Under the pieces are notes generated by a model. The model was not told where the DNA came from and made no database searches. It saw only the letters and a list, made by a program, of their open reading frames with translations. Made by a program: the position numbers and the translations under genes. Positions 25,056-33,388 of a stretch of DNA of 64,000 nucleotides are shown here, piece after piece. The first letter of the stretch is position 1; every line of letters begins with the position of its first letter. The stretch is from assembly GCA_002408125.1 (NCBI GenBank), contig DHQO01000008.1:1-64000 (forward strand). Direction: 5' to 3'. This DNA is from Hyphomonadaceae bacterium UBA5336. Its GTDB lineage: Bacteria > Pseudomonadota > Alphaproteobacteria > Caulobacterales > Hyphomonadaceae.

Positions 25056-25652
25056 TTAGGGACGCACATCCCAGGCGACAAGTTCCAGATCGAATTCGCG
25101 TACAGCGATCACGCCATAAGCGCCAGTGCGCAGTTTCAGAGGCGCCTTGCCGACCGCGCCGGCCGCTTCAAGCGCAAAGCGGGCAACGCCATTGCTGGTC
25201 ACCGCGATGACATCGCCGGCGCCGTGATGGGTCTCGATCAGGAGATCCTTCCAAACCTGAACCAACCCGTCGGGATCGACCTGCCAGCCATTGGGCACGG
25301 TGGCATCGCTTTCCCATGCCGCCAGGGCTGCCTCGCCGAGACGTGCGACCACTTCGTCTTCCGGCTTGCCCTCATCCGGGCCGTAGTCGATCTCGCGCAG
25401 GCGATCGTCCACCTGGACATTCAGCACACCCAGCGCATCGGCAATGGCCTGGGCGGTATGCAGCGTGCGTCTGAGCGGGCCGGCCACGACGCGCACGGGC
25501 TGGGTCTCGAAATCGGCGAAATGCATGGCGAGGCCACCGGCCTGCAGCTCACCGGAGGTCGACAGGTCGAGATCGGTCCGCCCACCGACGCGCAGCACCG
25601 TGTCGCCCTTGTCGAAGGTATTGCCGTGGCGGACGATATAGAGATGCTTCAT
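25056..25652 (-). CDS. histidine phosphatase superfamily protein between kdsB and kdsA (candidate KDO-8-P phosphatase)
   Basis: Predicted 198-aa protein of histidine phosphatase branch 1. The phosphoacceptor motif YIVRHGNT is present (His9), as are the phosphate-pocket Arg61/Arg62 in GPLRRTLHTAQAI and the acid Glu87 in LREIDYGPDEGK. The second catalytic histidine, normally in a SHG motif, is replaced: VIAVTSNGVARFAL has Asn154. It overlaps kdsB by ATGA and precedes kdsA by 39 bases, so the three are likely one operon. KDO synthesis needs a KDO-8-P phosphatase (KdsC, a HAD protein) between these steps, and no HAD gene is here. The assignment as its replacement is inference; a general phosphatase is the alternative. 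Confidence 0.7.
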   Translation of the reverse strand: MKHLYIVRHGNTFDKGDTVLRVGGRTDLDLSTSGELQAGGLAMHFADFETQPVRVVAGPLRRTLHTAQAIADALGVLNVQVDDRLREIDYGPDEGKPEDEVVARLGEAALAAWESDATVPNGWQVDPDGLVQVWKDLLIETHHGAGDVIAVTSNGVARFALEAAGAVGKAPLKLRTGAYGVIAVREFDLELVAWDVRP

Positions 25653-26467
25653 TCAAACAGCCTGCGCATCGGGTCGCCGTGATGGGCGATCAGATGCTCA
25701 GCATACTCTGCATCCTCGGGCGTATCCACGCCCCACATGGAAAGGCTCGACGGTGTTACTTCAATCGTCTGGATCGCCACGCCGTTTTCAAGGAAGCGGA
25801 GCTGCTCCAGCCCTTCCAGCGCCTCATAATGCCCGACAGGTGCCGACGTGAAAAGTTCAAGCGCATCAATCGTGTAGCCGTAAAGCCCGATATGACGGAA
25901 CACAGGCGAGAGCCGGCTCTCCCCGCGCAGTTTCTCTTCCTTGCGGATCGCCGGCAACACCTGTTTGGAAAACCAGAAGGCGCGCCCATCATCTGCGCGA
26001 ACACAGCTCGTCCCGCTGAAGGGCTGGCTCTGTTTCTGGCGGCGCACTTCATCCAGCGCGTCCCAGGTCAGGCGTATGACGGGCGTTACCACTGGCGCGC
26101 CGGTCTGGGCAGCCGTGTCGATCAGCGCCTCGATCTGCTCGGGCGGGGTGAAGGGCGCATCGCCCTGCAGGTTCACGACGAAGTCGGGAAGCGTTTCCAT
26201 CATCCGCGCGGCGGCGAGCGCCCGGTCGGTGCCCGATGGCAGCTCCGGATCGGTCATCACCACCTTCGCCCCGAAGCCCTCGGCATGGGCGAAAATGTCC
26301 TCATGATCGGTCGCGATCACCGCCTCGACGCCCTCGCGCGCAGCCGCCACGGCTTCGGCAATGCGGTAGACGCGCTCCAGCAGGGTCACGCCTGCAATCG
26401 GATGCAGCGGCTTGGCGGGAAAGCGCGTCGAGCCATGACGGGCCGGAATCACGATCAGCGTCCGCAT
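25649..26467 (-). CDS. kdsB: 3-deoxy-manno-octulosonate cytidylyltransferase (CMP-KDO synthetase)
   Basis: Predicted 272-aa enzyme activating KDO with CTP for lipid A-core assembly. Motifs include the nucleotide loop IPARHGSTRFPAKPLHPIAG at the start, AVIATDHEDIFAHAEGFG, PSGTDRALAAA, VVNLQGDAPF, and the closing VDTPEDAEYAEHL. It begins the segment kdsB-phosphatase-kdsA and lies 37 bases after glmS on the same strand. Confidence 0.93.
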   Translation of the reverse strand: MRTLIVIPARHGSTRFPAKPLHPIAGVTLLERVYRIAEAVAAAREGVEAVIATDHEDIFAHAEGFGAKVVMTDPELPSGTDRALAAARMMETLPDFVVNLQGDAPFTPPEQIEALIDTAAQTGAPVVTPVIRLTWDALDEVRRQKQSQPFSGTSCVRADDGRAFWFSKQVLPAIRKEEKLRGESRLSPVFRHIGLYGYTIDALELFTSAPVGHYEALEGLEQLRFLENGVAIQTIEVTPSSLSMWGVDTPEDAEYAEHLIAHHGDPMRRLFE

Positions 26468-26504
26468 CGGGAGCGCCTCCTTCAGGATTGGGTCAGCCCT
26501 TGGC

Positions 26505-28331
26505 CTACTCCACCGTCACCGATTTGGCGAGGTTGCGCGGTTGGTCAACATCCGTGCCGCAGGCAACTGCCGTATGGTAGGAGATCATCTGTACCGCCAG
26601 CGTCATGATCACCGGCGCGGAATAGAGTCCACCGGAGGGCATCACCAGCGTGCGCGCGGCAGATTTCGAACCGATTTCGGCACCGGCCTCGTCGGTGATC
26701 AACGTGACATCGGCCCCGCGCGCGGCGACTTCCTGCATATTGGAGACGGTTTTCTCCATCAGCTCGTCCTTGGGCGCGACGACGAGGACGGGCGTGCCGG
26801 GCTCGATCAGGGCGATAGGCCCGTGCTTCAGCTCGCCGGCGGCAAAGCCCTCGGTCGGAATATAGCTGATCTCCTTCAGCTTCAGCGCGCCTTCCAGCGC
26901 GATGGGGAAGAAAGGCCCGCGGCCGAGATAGAAGATCTGTTTCGCGCCCTTGAGGTGCGACGCGATGGCCTTGGCATCTGCCTCACGCGTCAGCGCTTCG
27001 GTCACGAGACGCGGTAGGGCCATCAGGTCGCGCGCATGAGCGGAGACGGCAGCGTCATCCAGCGTACCGCGCGCCCGGCCCGCGGCAATGGAGAGGGCTG
27101 CGAGCACGACGAGCTGGGCAGTGAATGCCTTGGTCGAGGCCACCCCAATTTCCGGACCAGCGGCGGTCGGCGCGAGCGCGGTGACCTCGCGGGCAATCGA
27201 GCTTTCCGGCACATTGACCACGCCGAGCGTCGGCACTTTCGCCTCAAGGCAATGGCGCATCGCTGCCAGCGTATCGGCGGTCTCGCCCGACTGGCTGATG
27301 AAAAGCGCCGGGCCGGAAGCGGGCAGCACCGGGTCGCGATAACGGTATTCAGAGGCGATATCGGTCTCGAACGGCAGACGCGCGGATTTCTCGAACCAGT
27401 ACTTCGCCACGCAGGCGGCGTAATAGGCCGTGCCGCAGCCGATCGCGATGGTGCGGTCAGCCGATCTGAACAGGGCATCGAATTTGGAAGTATCAGCCAG
27501 TGTGCCCTCGGCGGCATTGAGATAGGGCGCCAGCGAGCGGGAAATGCTCTCGGCCTGCTCGTGGATCTCCTTGAGCATGAAATGGGCATACTCTCCCTTC
27601 TCGGCCATGGCGGCGCTGGCAGCACTCTGCACAACAGGCCGGTCCACGCGCTCATTGGCGGCATTGTAGATTTCCGCGCTGGTCGGCGTGACGACGACCC
27701 AGTCGCCTTCCTCCAGATAGCTGAGCTTGCGGGTATAGGGCGCCAGCGCGAAGGCATCCGAGCCGAGGAACATCTCGCCCTCGCCGTATCCAAGAACCAG
27801 CGGCGAGCCCTTGCGTGCGCCGATCATCACGCCGTCATGGCCCTCAAAAATGGCCGCGATGGCGAAGGCGCCTTCCAGCTGGGGCAGCACGGCCTGTATG
27901 GCCGCCTTCGGATCCGCGCCCTCTTCCATCTCGCGGTGCAGGAGGTGGGCAATCACCTCGCTGTCGGTCTCGGTCGCGAATTCGTGGCCATATTTGGCAA
28001 GCTCGGCGCGGTGATCCTGGAAATTCTCGATGATGCCATTGTGGACAATCGCCACAGGGCCGGAGCGGTGCGGGTGGGCATTGCGCTCGGTCGGCGCGCC
28101 ATGGGTCGCCCAGCGCGTATGGGCAATGCCGAGATGGCCATCGACGGGATCGGATTTCAGCGCCGTGCGCAGATTTGCAATCTTGCCGGCGGCACGGCGA
28201 CGCTCCAGCCCGTCCTCGCCGATCACGGCCAGACCGGCGCTGTCATAGCCGCGATACTCCAGCCGTGTCAGGCCACGCACCAGACGCTCGGTGACTTCCT
28301 TGTTTCCGGTGATCCCGACAATACCGCACAT
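26505..28331 (-). CDS. glmS: Glucosamine-fructose-6-phosphate aminotransferase (isomerizing)
   Basis: Predicted 608-aa enzyme making glucosamine-6-P for peptidoglycan and lipid A. The N-terminal class II glutaminase domain begins MCGIVGITG with Cys2 as nucleophile after Met removal and has HTRWATHG and HNGIIENF. Two SIS domains follow (ISQSGETADTLAAM, GVASTKAFTAQ), and the C-terminus ends in the conserved PRNLAKSVTVE. Length matches E. coli GlmS (609). GAGGAG lies ahead of the start. No glmS ribozyme is expected in this group and none was seen. Confidence 0.96.
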   Translation of the reverse strand: MCGIVGITGNKEVTERLVRGLTRLEYRGYDSAGLAVIGEDGLERRRAAGKIANLRTALKSDPVDGHLGIAHTRWATHGAPTERNAHPHRSGPVAIVHNGIIENFQDHRAELAKYGHEFATETDSEVIAHLLHREMEEGADPKAAIQAVLPQLEGAFAIAAIFEGHDGVMIGARKGSPLVLGYGEGEMFLGSDAFALAPYTRKLSYLEEGDWVVVTPTSAEIYNAANERVDRPVVQSAASAAMAEKGEYAHFMLKEIHEQAESISRSLAPYLNAAEGTLADTSKFDALFRSADRTIAIGCGTAYYAACVAKYWFEKSARLPFETDIASEYRYRDPVLPASGPALFISQSGETADTLAAMRHCLEAKVPTLGVVNVPESSIAREVTALAPTAAGPEIGVASTKAFTAQLVVLAALSIAAGRARGTLDDAAVSAHARDLMALPRLVTEALTREADAKAIASHLKGAKQIFYLGRGPFFPIALEGALKLKEISYIPTEGFAAGELKHGPIALIEPGTPVLVVAPKDELMEKTVSNMQEVAARGADVTLITDEAGAEIGSKSAARTLVMPSGGLYSAPVIMTLAVQMISYHTAVACGTDVDQPRNLAKSVTVE

Positions 28332-28389
28332 CGGCTGACGCTCCTCGATTAACTAATACCACAAGGCCCGCCCTGCTCGGAATACAGCG

Positions 28390-28418
28390 TGCCTAGACGG
28401 CTTTTTCGGGGCGTTCAA
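28390..28418 (-). promoter_or_regulatory. possible sigma70-type promoter for glmS
   Basis: On the - strand TTGAAC (28413-28418) and TAGGCA (28390-28395) are 17 bases apart, about 60 bases upstream of glmS. The -10 box is a weak match, so this is tentative. Confidence 0.3.
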
Positions 28419-28502
28419 TTCACACCTGCAGGGGTCAGCGACACACTTCGTGAGCTTGTGACACGTCTTGACCCTGACCGGATTCGCAGGGATGCGAGCA
28501 CG

Positions 28503-29417
28503 ATGACCGAGCGCGCAAAAACCTCACCCCTGCTGATCGCTGCCCTGGCCGTCCTGTCGGGCTGCCTGATCGATGTGTGCATCAAGCACCTTGCGGAAGG
28601 CATTCCCGTAGTGACGCTGACCGTCTGGCGGTTCATTTTCGGCGGGATCTATTCGCTCGTCGTGTTCTTCGCCATGCGTCGACCCTGGCCAAGCTGGGAG
28701 GCCTGGCGCTTCCACACCATGCGTGGCGCGATCCACCTCATGGCGGCCGGCGGCTTCTTCTTCGCGCTCACCCATCTGGGCCTCGCCGAAGCGACGGTGA
28801 TGGGCTTTACCGCCGCGCTGATGATTGCCCCGATTGCCCGGGTTCTGCTCGGCGAGAAGTTCGGCGCCATCAGCGTCGGAGCGGCCGTGATCGGCTTTGC
28901 CGGGGCGGCAGTGGCCCTGTCCGGAGACGCCCATGCCGGCCCCACAGACGGCAACCGGACACTTGGTATTATCTCCGTGCTGGTCTCGGCCGTCGCCTAT
29001 GCGACTTCGGTTGTGCTGTTGCGCATGCGGGCGCAAAAGGAAGACACGCTGACCATTGTCATGCTGGCGAATGTCCTGCCGGCGCTGATCGGGCTGCCGC
29101 TCCTCTTCACAGTCGACCCCGTCCCGGCCCTGACACAGATCCCGGTCTTTGCCGCGCTTGGCTTTTTCGGCCTGTCCGTGTGGTGGCTGATGACCATTGC
29201 CTATGGCCGCGCACCCGCCCAGCGCATCGCGCCATTGGAATATACCGGCCTGATCTGGAGCGCCCTGTTCGGCTGGCTGCTGTTTGGCGAAGTTCCCGGA
29301 TGGCGGCTCTATATCGGCGCGGCGATCATTATCGGCGCCTGCATGATGGTCGCCTTCGAAAGCCATTTCGCCACCCGCCGCGCCGCGCGCCAGGCAATCA
29401 GCAACCTTATCGAGTAA
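28503..29417 (+). CDS. EamA/DMT-superfamily transporter
   Basis: Predicted 304-aa inner-membrane protein with about ten hydrophobic helices arranged as two EamA repeats, each of five. It begins at ATG 28503 (MTERAKTSPLLIAALAVLSG); the longer frame upstream looks non-coding. Family phrases include TLTVWRFIFGGIYSL, FFFALTHLGLAEATVMGFTAALMIAP, VLLGEKFG and LEYTGLIWSALFGWLLFGEVP. Such proteins export amino acids, metabolites or nucleobases; the substrate is unknown. Its end overlaps the convergent epimerase-like gene by 11 bases. Confidence 0.87.
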   Translation: MTERAKTSPLLIAALAVLSGCLIDVCIKHLAEGIPVVTLTVWRFIFGGIYSLVVFFAMRRPWPSWEAWRFHTMRGAIHLMAAGGFFFALTHLGLAEATVMGFTAALMIAPIARVLLGEKFGAISVGAAVIGFAGAAVALSGDAHAGPTDGNRTLGIISVLVSAVAYATSVVLLRMRAQKEDTLTIVMLANVLPALIGLPLLFTVDPVPALTQIPVFAALGFFGLSVWWLMTIAYGRAPAQRIAPLEYTGLIWSALFGWLLFGEVPGWRLYIGAAIIIGACMMVAFESHFATRRAARQAISNLIE

Positions 29418-30276
29418 GCCCCATCTCGGCGGCAAGGCGCGACAGGCCTTGGTCCAGAGAAATCTGCGGCTGAAGGCCAACAGGAATGGCAGCGGGATCG
29501 ACGGCGGTCTTGTCCAGTTCGACCCGTTGCAGCTGCGCCGGCGAGAGCGGCGAAGGCAGGCCGAGCGCCTTCAACACCGACACCACCCAACGCCCCGGCG
29601 CGAGCGGCAGGGGCAGAACCGGCCGTCCCGGTCGTGCGGTCGTCACAGCGCGCCGGACCATCTCCCCATGGGCCAGCCGGTCAGGTCCGCCGACAGGCAG
29701 GACACCGCAGCCCGGCCAACTCCCATCGGCAAGAACCGCTGCGAGCCGCGCCAGGTCCTCAATATGGATCGGCTGCTGCATCGCCCGTCCACTGCCTGGC
29801 CGGGGCACCACGGGCCAGCGGGCCGCCAGCGTCATCAGCCGCGAGAGATTCTTGTCTCCGGGATAGCCGTAGATCATCGTCGGGCGCAGGATCGCCCAGC
29901 CGGGCGCGCCGGCAAGGATCTCACCTTCCGCCGCGCGCAACCCGTCATAGACCGGGTCTGGCCCGACAATGGCGACATTGTTGGAGGAAAAGGCCACGCC
30001 CCGCTCTACGCCCGCCTCTGACAGCGCAAGAATGGCCGGACGGGAGATCGACAGGATCGGCGTCAGCACGGCAGCGTCGATATCTGCCGCCAGCGCCTTC
30101 ACCGCATCCAGATCGATAAGATCCAGTTCGCCGAGAGCAATGCCCGCGCCTGCCAGTGTCTCATCCAGCTGCGATGGTGTGCGGCGAGTAGCAAGCACTT
30201 CGTGCCCACCCGCCCGCAGACCGAGCGCAATCCTGGCGCCCAATGGCCTGTTTGCTCCAACGACAAGTACCCGCAC
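29407..30276 (-). CDS. NAD(P)-binding SDR/epimerase-like protein
   Basis: Predicted 289-aa Rossmann protein of the atypical extended SDR (NAD-dependent epimerase/NAD(P)H-binding) group. The start is GTG at 30276, giving MRVLVVGANRPLGARIALGL with the GxxxxxG nucleotide loop. AILRPTMIYGYPGDKNLSRL is the region that holds the catalytic Tyr-x-x-x-Lys in true epimerases, but here no clean YxxxK is present, so enzymatic activity is uncertain; QQPIHIEDLARL is the usual downstream motif. It resembles NDUFA9/complex I assembly-type or sugar epimerase-like proteins. It lies 3 bases after the YdeI-like gene. Confidence 0.7.
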   Translation of the reverse strand: MRVLVVGANRPLGARIALGLRAGGHEVLATRRTPSQLDETLAGAGIALGELDLIDLDAVKALAADIDAAVLTPILSISRPAILALSEAGVERGVAFSSNNVAIVGPDPVYDGLRAAEGEILAGAPGWAILRPTMIYGYPGDKNLSRLMTLAARWPVVPRPGSGRAMQQPIHIEDLARLAAVLADGSWPGCGVLPVGGPDRLAHGEMVRRAVTTARPGRPVLPLPLAPGRWVVSVLKALGLPSPLSPAQLQRVELDKTAVDPAAIPVGLQPQISLDQGLSRLAAEMGLTR

Positions 30277-30279
30277 GAC

Positions 30280-30657
30280 CTATTTCGCCTTGTCCCAGCT
30301 GCCATCGGCTTTCGCTTGCTCGATCATGGCCAGGCCCGGCGGCTGCATCAGGCCGGTCTCGATCAGCTCAGCGACGCGTGCCTTGTTGATGTCCGACCAG
30401 TTGCTCCTGGGTTTGCGCGGGGAGACCAGGATGCTGGTGCGGCCCTTATTCACGCCGCGCCGCATGCGATCGATCCAGCCCCAGCACAGGGCTTCATCGT
30501 GCAGATCGCCAAAGGGGACATAGGCGCCTTTTGAGGTCTTCTTCCAGGTGACGACCCAGACGCCATCGCTGCAGTCATGATTCGCCGCCAGCCAGTCGCG
30601 CCAGTCCTGACGGTGAGAGATCTCGAACCGCTGAAAGCCTTCGCCTGCACCTGCCAT
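30280..30657 (-). CDS. YdeI/OmpD-associated-like protein, short form
   Basis: Predicted 125-aa cytoplasmic protein matching the N-terminal part of YdeI-like proteins: WRDWLAANH, GVWVVTWKK, DEALCWGWIDR, SPRKPRSNWSDINKARVAELIETGLMQPPGLAMIEQAKADGSW. Start at ATG 30657 has AAGGGA ahead. Full-length relatives are about 190 aa and continue with a second, mostly helical domain; this frame ends cleanly after SWDKAK and the next gene begins 3 bases later, so it is either a natural short form or a gene that lost its 3-prime end. Function is unknown (some relatives are linked to peptide resistance). Confidence 0.75.
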   Translation of the reverse strand: MAGAGEGFQRFEISHRQDWRDWLAANHDCSDGVWVVTWKKTSKGAYVPFGDLHDEALCWGWIDRMRRGVNKGRTSILVSPRKPRSNWSDINKARVAELIETGLMQPPGLAMIEQAKADGSWDKAK

Positions 30658-30801
30658 GGAGAATCCCTTTAGATATTGCCGCGACAAATGGAAAGAGTTC
30701 AGTTCCCGGGCTCGCCAAAGCGAAAACTTCCTGCTACGCGGCCAAGCGTCGAGGATGGGTTTGTTACGACCCGGTAAAGTCTAGGTCAGGGGAAGCGCGC
30801 C

Positions 30802-31839
30802 ATGTCACTGGGCGGGTTTGAAATATTCGCAATCGTTGGCTTCCTGCTGGCGTCATATTCCGTCATCGCCAATGACTCGATCCAGACCCTGGGGACATTC
30901 CTGTCCTCAAACAGCCACAGGCCCTGGTGGGTTCTGTGGCTTTTTGCATCGGGCATCATGGTCGCCGCGCTGCTTTATGCCCAGTTCTTCGCCGGTGGGG
31001 ACATTGCCGACGGCAAGCTGAACAAGCTGCCCTATCCGGAAGGCGGCATCCAGTGGTGGCATGCCCTGCCCCCGCTCGCCCTTCTGTTCCTCACACGGTT
31101 CGGAATTCCGGTCTCCACCACCTTCCTCGTCCTCACCATTTTCGCTCTGACGGGCGGGGAGGCCACCGAAGGCGTGATGACCAGCATGCTGATCAAGTCC
31201 GCCATCGGCTATGCCGTGGCCTTTGGCGCCGGCGCGGTGATCTGGCTGGTAATCTCCCGCCTCTGGGAGACATGGGTCGGCACCACCGATCATGACGAAC
31301 ATCGCCACCCGTTCTGGAGCATCGCCCAGTGGGGCACGACCGGCTTTCTCTGGTTCACCTGGCTGCAGCAGGACTTTGCGAATATCTTCGTCTTCCTGCC
31401 GCGCGAGCGCACCGTGCTGGAATCCGGCGAGATCCTCGTCACCTTCGCGCCTGGCCTGATCATCTTCGCCGCTGTCGTGATGGCCGCCATGCAGGCCTAT
31501 ATCTTCCGGGCCAAGGGCGGCGAGATCCAGAAGATCGTCACCTCCAAGACCAATACGGTGGATGTCCGTTCGGCGACGATTGTCGACCTCGTCTATGCCA
31601 TCGTGCTGTTCTACTTCAAGGAACTGAACAATGTGCCGATGAGCACCACCTGGGTGTTCCTTGGCCTCCTGGCCGGCCGTGAGCTGGCCATTTCCATCGT
31701 CACCACCCTGCGCGAGCGCGGCGCGGCCTTCTTCGATGTCGGCACCGATGTGGTGCGTGCGGGCATTGGCCTGATCGTGTCGGTACTGCTGGCCGTCGGC
31801 ATGCCCTGGGCGGCCACCGGCCAGATGCCGACTTTCTAA
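30802..31839 (+). CDS. PiT-like (PHO4-related) inner-membrane transporter
   Basis: Predicted 345-aa membrane protein with about nine to ten hydrophobic helices. Two inverted repeat signatures recall the inorganic phosphate transporter family: YSVIANDSIQTLGTFLSSN near residue 20 (compare GANDxxNxxGT) and FKELNNVPMSTTWVFLGLLAGRELA near residue 275; GIPVSTTFLVLTIFALTGG near residue 100 is another PiT-like segment. The match is distant, so a phosphate or sulfate role is tentative. The neighbours give no pathway clue: a YdeI-like gene is divergent and a DUF3617 gene convergent. Confidence 0.65.
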   Translation: MSLGGFEIFAIVGFLLASYSVIANDSIQTLGTFLSSNSHRPWWVLWLFASGIMVAALLYAQFFAGGDIADGKLNKLPYPEGGIQWWHALPPLALLFLTRFGIPVSTTFLVLTIFALTGGEATEGVMTSMLIKSAIGYAVAFGAGAVIWLVISRLWETWVGTTDHDEHRHPFWSIAQWGTTGFLWFTWLQQDFANIFVFLPRERTVLESGEILVTFAPGLIIFAAVVMAAMQAYIFRAKGGEIQKIVTSKTNTVDVRSATIVDLVYAIVLFYFKELNNVPMSTTWVFLGLLAGRELAISIVTTLRERGAAFFDVGTDVVRAGIGLIVSVLLAVGMPWAATGQMPTF

Positions 31840-31853
31840 GGCTTTTCCAGACT

Positions 31854-32273
31854 CTAGGAGCAGGAATCGGCAAGACGCTGGGCCGTGGCCGAAACCGCTA
31901 CAGGCATCTGCATTTCGGGTGTGCCGGTCCAGCCCGTGGCGCTGAGCGCGGCCGTCTCGCCCTGCAGCAGGAACTCGCCCGATAGCTCGCCCTTCAGCGC
32001 GCCGGTGCAGGCAATCTCGAAGCTCACACCGTTTTCCATCGGGCTGGAGGAAATGAGGTCGCAGCCATCGGCGATGGACTGGGCCGCCTTGGACAGGTCA
32101 TAGGTGGAATTGCCGGGGCGGAAGCATTCCTGCCCGGAATCGGTCATCTGACCGGCACCCAGCTGGGCAGTTCCGCTATAGCTCCACAGGCCTGGCGGGA
32201 TCGTGATCGACTCGCCGAAAGCCGGCAGGGCCATGGCCGCAGCCAGAACCAGTACACTGAAGGGACGACGCAT
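31854..32273 (-). CDS. DUF3617-type small periplasmic protein
   Basis: Predicted 139-aa protein with a signal peptide (about residues 1-20, ending ALPAFG). The mature part has the DUF3617 layout: PPGLWSYSG near the start, then spaced Cys (ECFRPGN, DGCDLIS, IACTGALKGELSGEF) and a C-terminal Cys. Proteins of this family are common, exported and of unknown function. It is convergent with the PiT-like gene and 95 bases downstream of ilvC on the same strand. Confidence 0.65.
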   Translation of the reverse strand: MRRPFSVLVLAAAMALPAFGESITIPPGLWSYSGTAQLGAGQMTDSGQECFRPGNSTYDLSKAAQSIADGCDLISSSPMENGVSFEIACTGALKGELSGEFLLQGETAALSATGWTGTPEMQMPVAVSATAQRLADSCS

Positions 32274-32368
32274 GGGGTTCTCCTCGAAACTCCGAGCGGC
32301 GTTAAGTGACGGCGAAATAGGGCATCAGCGAGGCACGAACTGCACCCCGCCGACACCCTGTCTGAGAC

Positions 32369-33388
32369 TTAATTTCGCGCCTTGTCGACCAGGCGGTCAT
32401 TCTGCGCCCAATGCATCATGCCGCGCAGTTTCTCGCCAACTTCCTCGATGAGGTGCGAGTTCATCCTGCTTCGCATGGCGTGGAAGCCCGGCGCGCCCGC
32501 CTGATTTTCCAGCACCCAGTTGCGCGCGAAGGTGCCGTTCTGGATATCCTCGAGAACCTTCTTCATCTCCTTCTTGGTCTCGCTGTCGACCACACGCGGG
32601 CCGGAGACATATTCGCCATACTCGGCGGTGTTGGAGATCGAGTAGTTCATGTTGGCGATGCCGCCTTCATAGATCAGGTCGACGATCAGCTTGGTCTCGT
32701 GCAAGCATTCGAAATAGGCCATTTCCGGCGCATAGCCGGCCTCGACCAGGGTCTCGAAACCGGCCTTGATCAGCTCGACAATGCCGCCACACAGCACGGC
32801 CTGCTCACCGAAGAGATCGGTCTCGGTCTCTTCACGGAACGAGGTCTCGATGACGCCGGCGCGGGTGTTGCCGATGGCCTTGGAATAGGACAGCGCCACA
32901 TCCTTGGCCGAACCCGTAGCATCCTGGTGGATGGCGACGAGGCCCGGCAGGCCGAAGCCGCGCTGGTACTGGTCGCGCAGGGTGTGGCCGGGGCCCTTGG
33001 GCGCCGACAGGGAGACATCCACATCGGCCGGCGGACGGATCAGATTGTAGTGGATGTTGAAGCCGTGGCCGAACATGATGTGCTGGCCGGCGCGCACATG
33101 CGGCTCGATCTCATTGGCCCAGAGCACGGCCTGCTTTTCGTCGGGGATGAGGATCATCACCACGTCGGCCCACTCGGTGGCCTCGGACGGTGTCATCACG
33201 GTCAGTCCCTCGGCCTCGGCCTTGGGTTTGGACGAGGAGGTCGGCTGCAGGCCAACACGCACATCCTTCACACCGCTGTCGCGCATGTTCAGCGCGTGCG
33301 CATGACCCTGCGAGCCATACCCGATCACGGCGACCTTCTTGCCCTGGATCAGGGACAGGTCGGCATCCTGTTCATAGTAGATATTCAT
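32369..33388 (-). CDS. ilvC: Ketol-acid reductoisomerase (class I)
   Basis: Predicted 339-aa enzyme that isomerises and reduces acetolactate/acetohydroxybutyrate with NADPH and Mg2+ in valine, leucine and isoleucine synthesis. The Rossmann loop is VIGYGSQGHAHALNMRDSG (about 20-38), with Ser/Lys residues of TSSSKPK suiting NADPH. The C-terminal knotted domain has GGIVELIKAGFETLVEAGYAPEMAYFECLHE and SNTAEYGEY. Size is that of the short class I form. The last gene of the ilv operon; its ATG overlaps the stop of the glycosyltransferase-STAS gene (ATGA). Confidence 0.96.
   Translation of the reverse strand: MNIYYEQDADLSLIQGKKVAVIGYGSQGHAHALNMRDSGVKDVRVGLQPTSSSKPKAEAEGLTVMTPSEATEWADVVMILIPDEKQAVLWANEIEPHVRAGQHIMFGHGFNIHYNLIRPPADVDVSLSAPKGPGHTLRDQYQRGFGLPGLVAIHQDATGSAKDVALSYSKAIGNTRAGVIETSFREETETDLFGEQAVLCGGIVELIKAGFETLVEAGYAPEMAYFECLHETKLIVDLIYEGGIANMNYSISNTAEYGEYVSGPRVVDSETKKEMKKVLEDIQNGTFARNWVLENQAGAPGFHAMRSRMNSHLIEEVGEKLRGMMHWAQNDRLVDKARN

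Noticed and set aside
26505..28502. glmS ribozyme upstream of glmS
   Set aside because: The element is known from Firmicutes; the 171-base region here shows no matching core.
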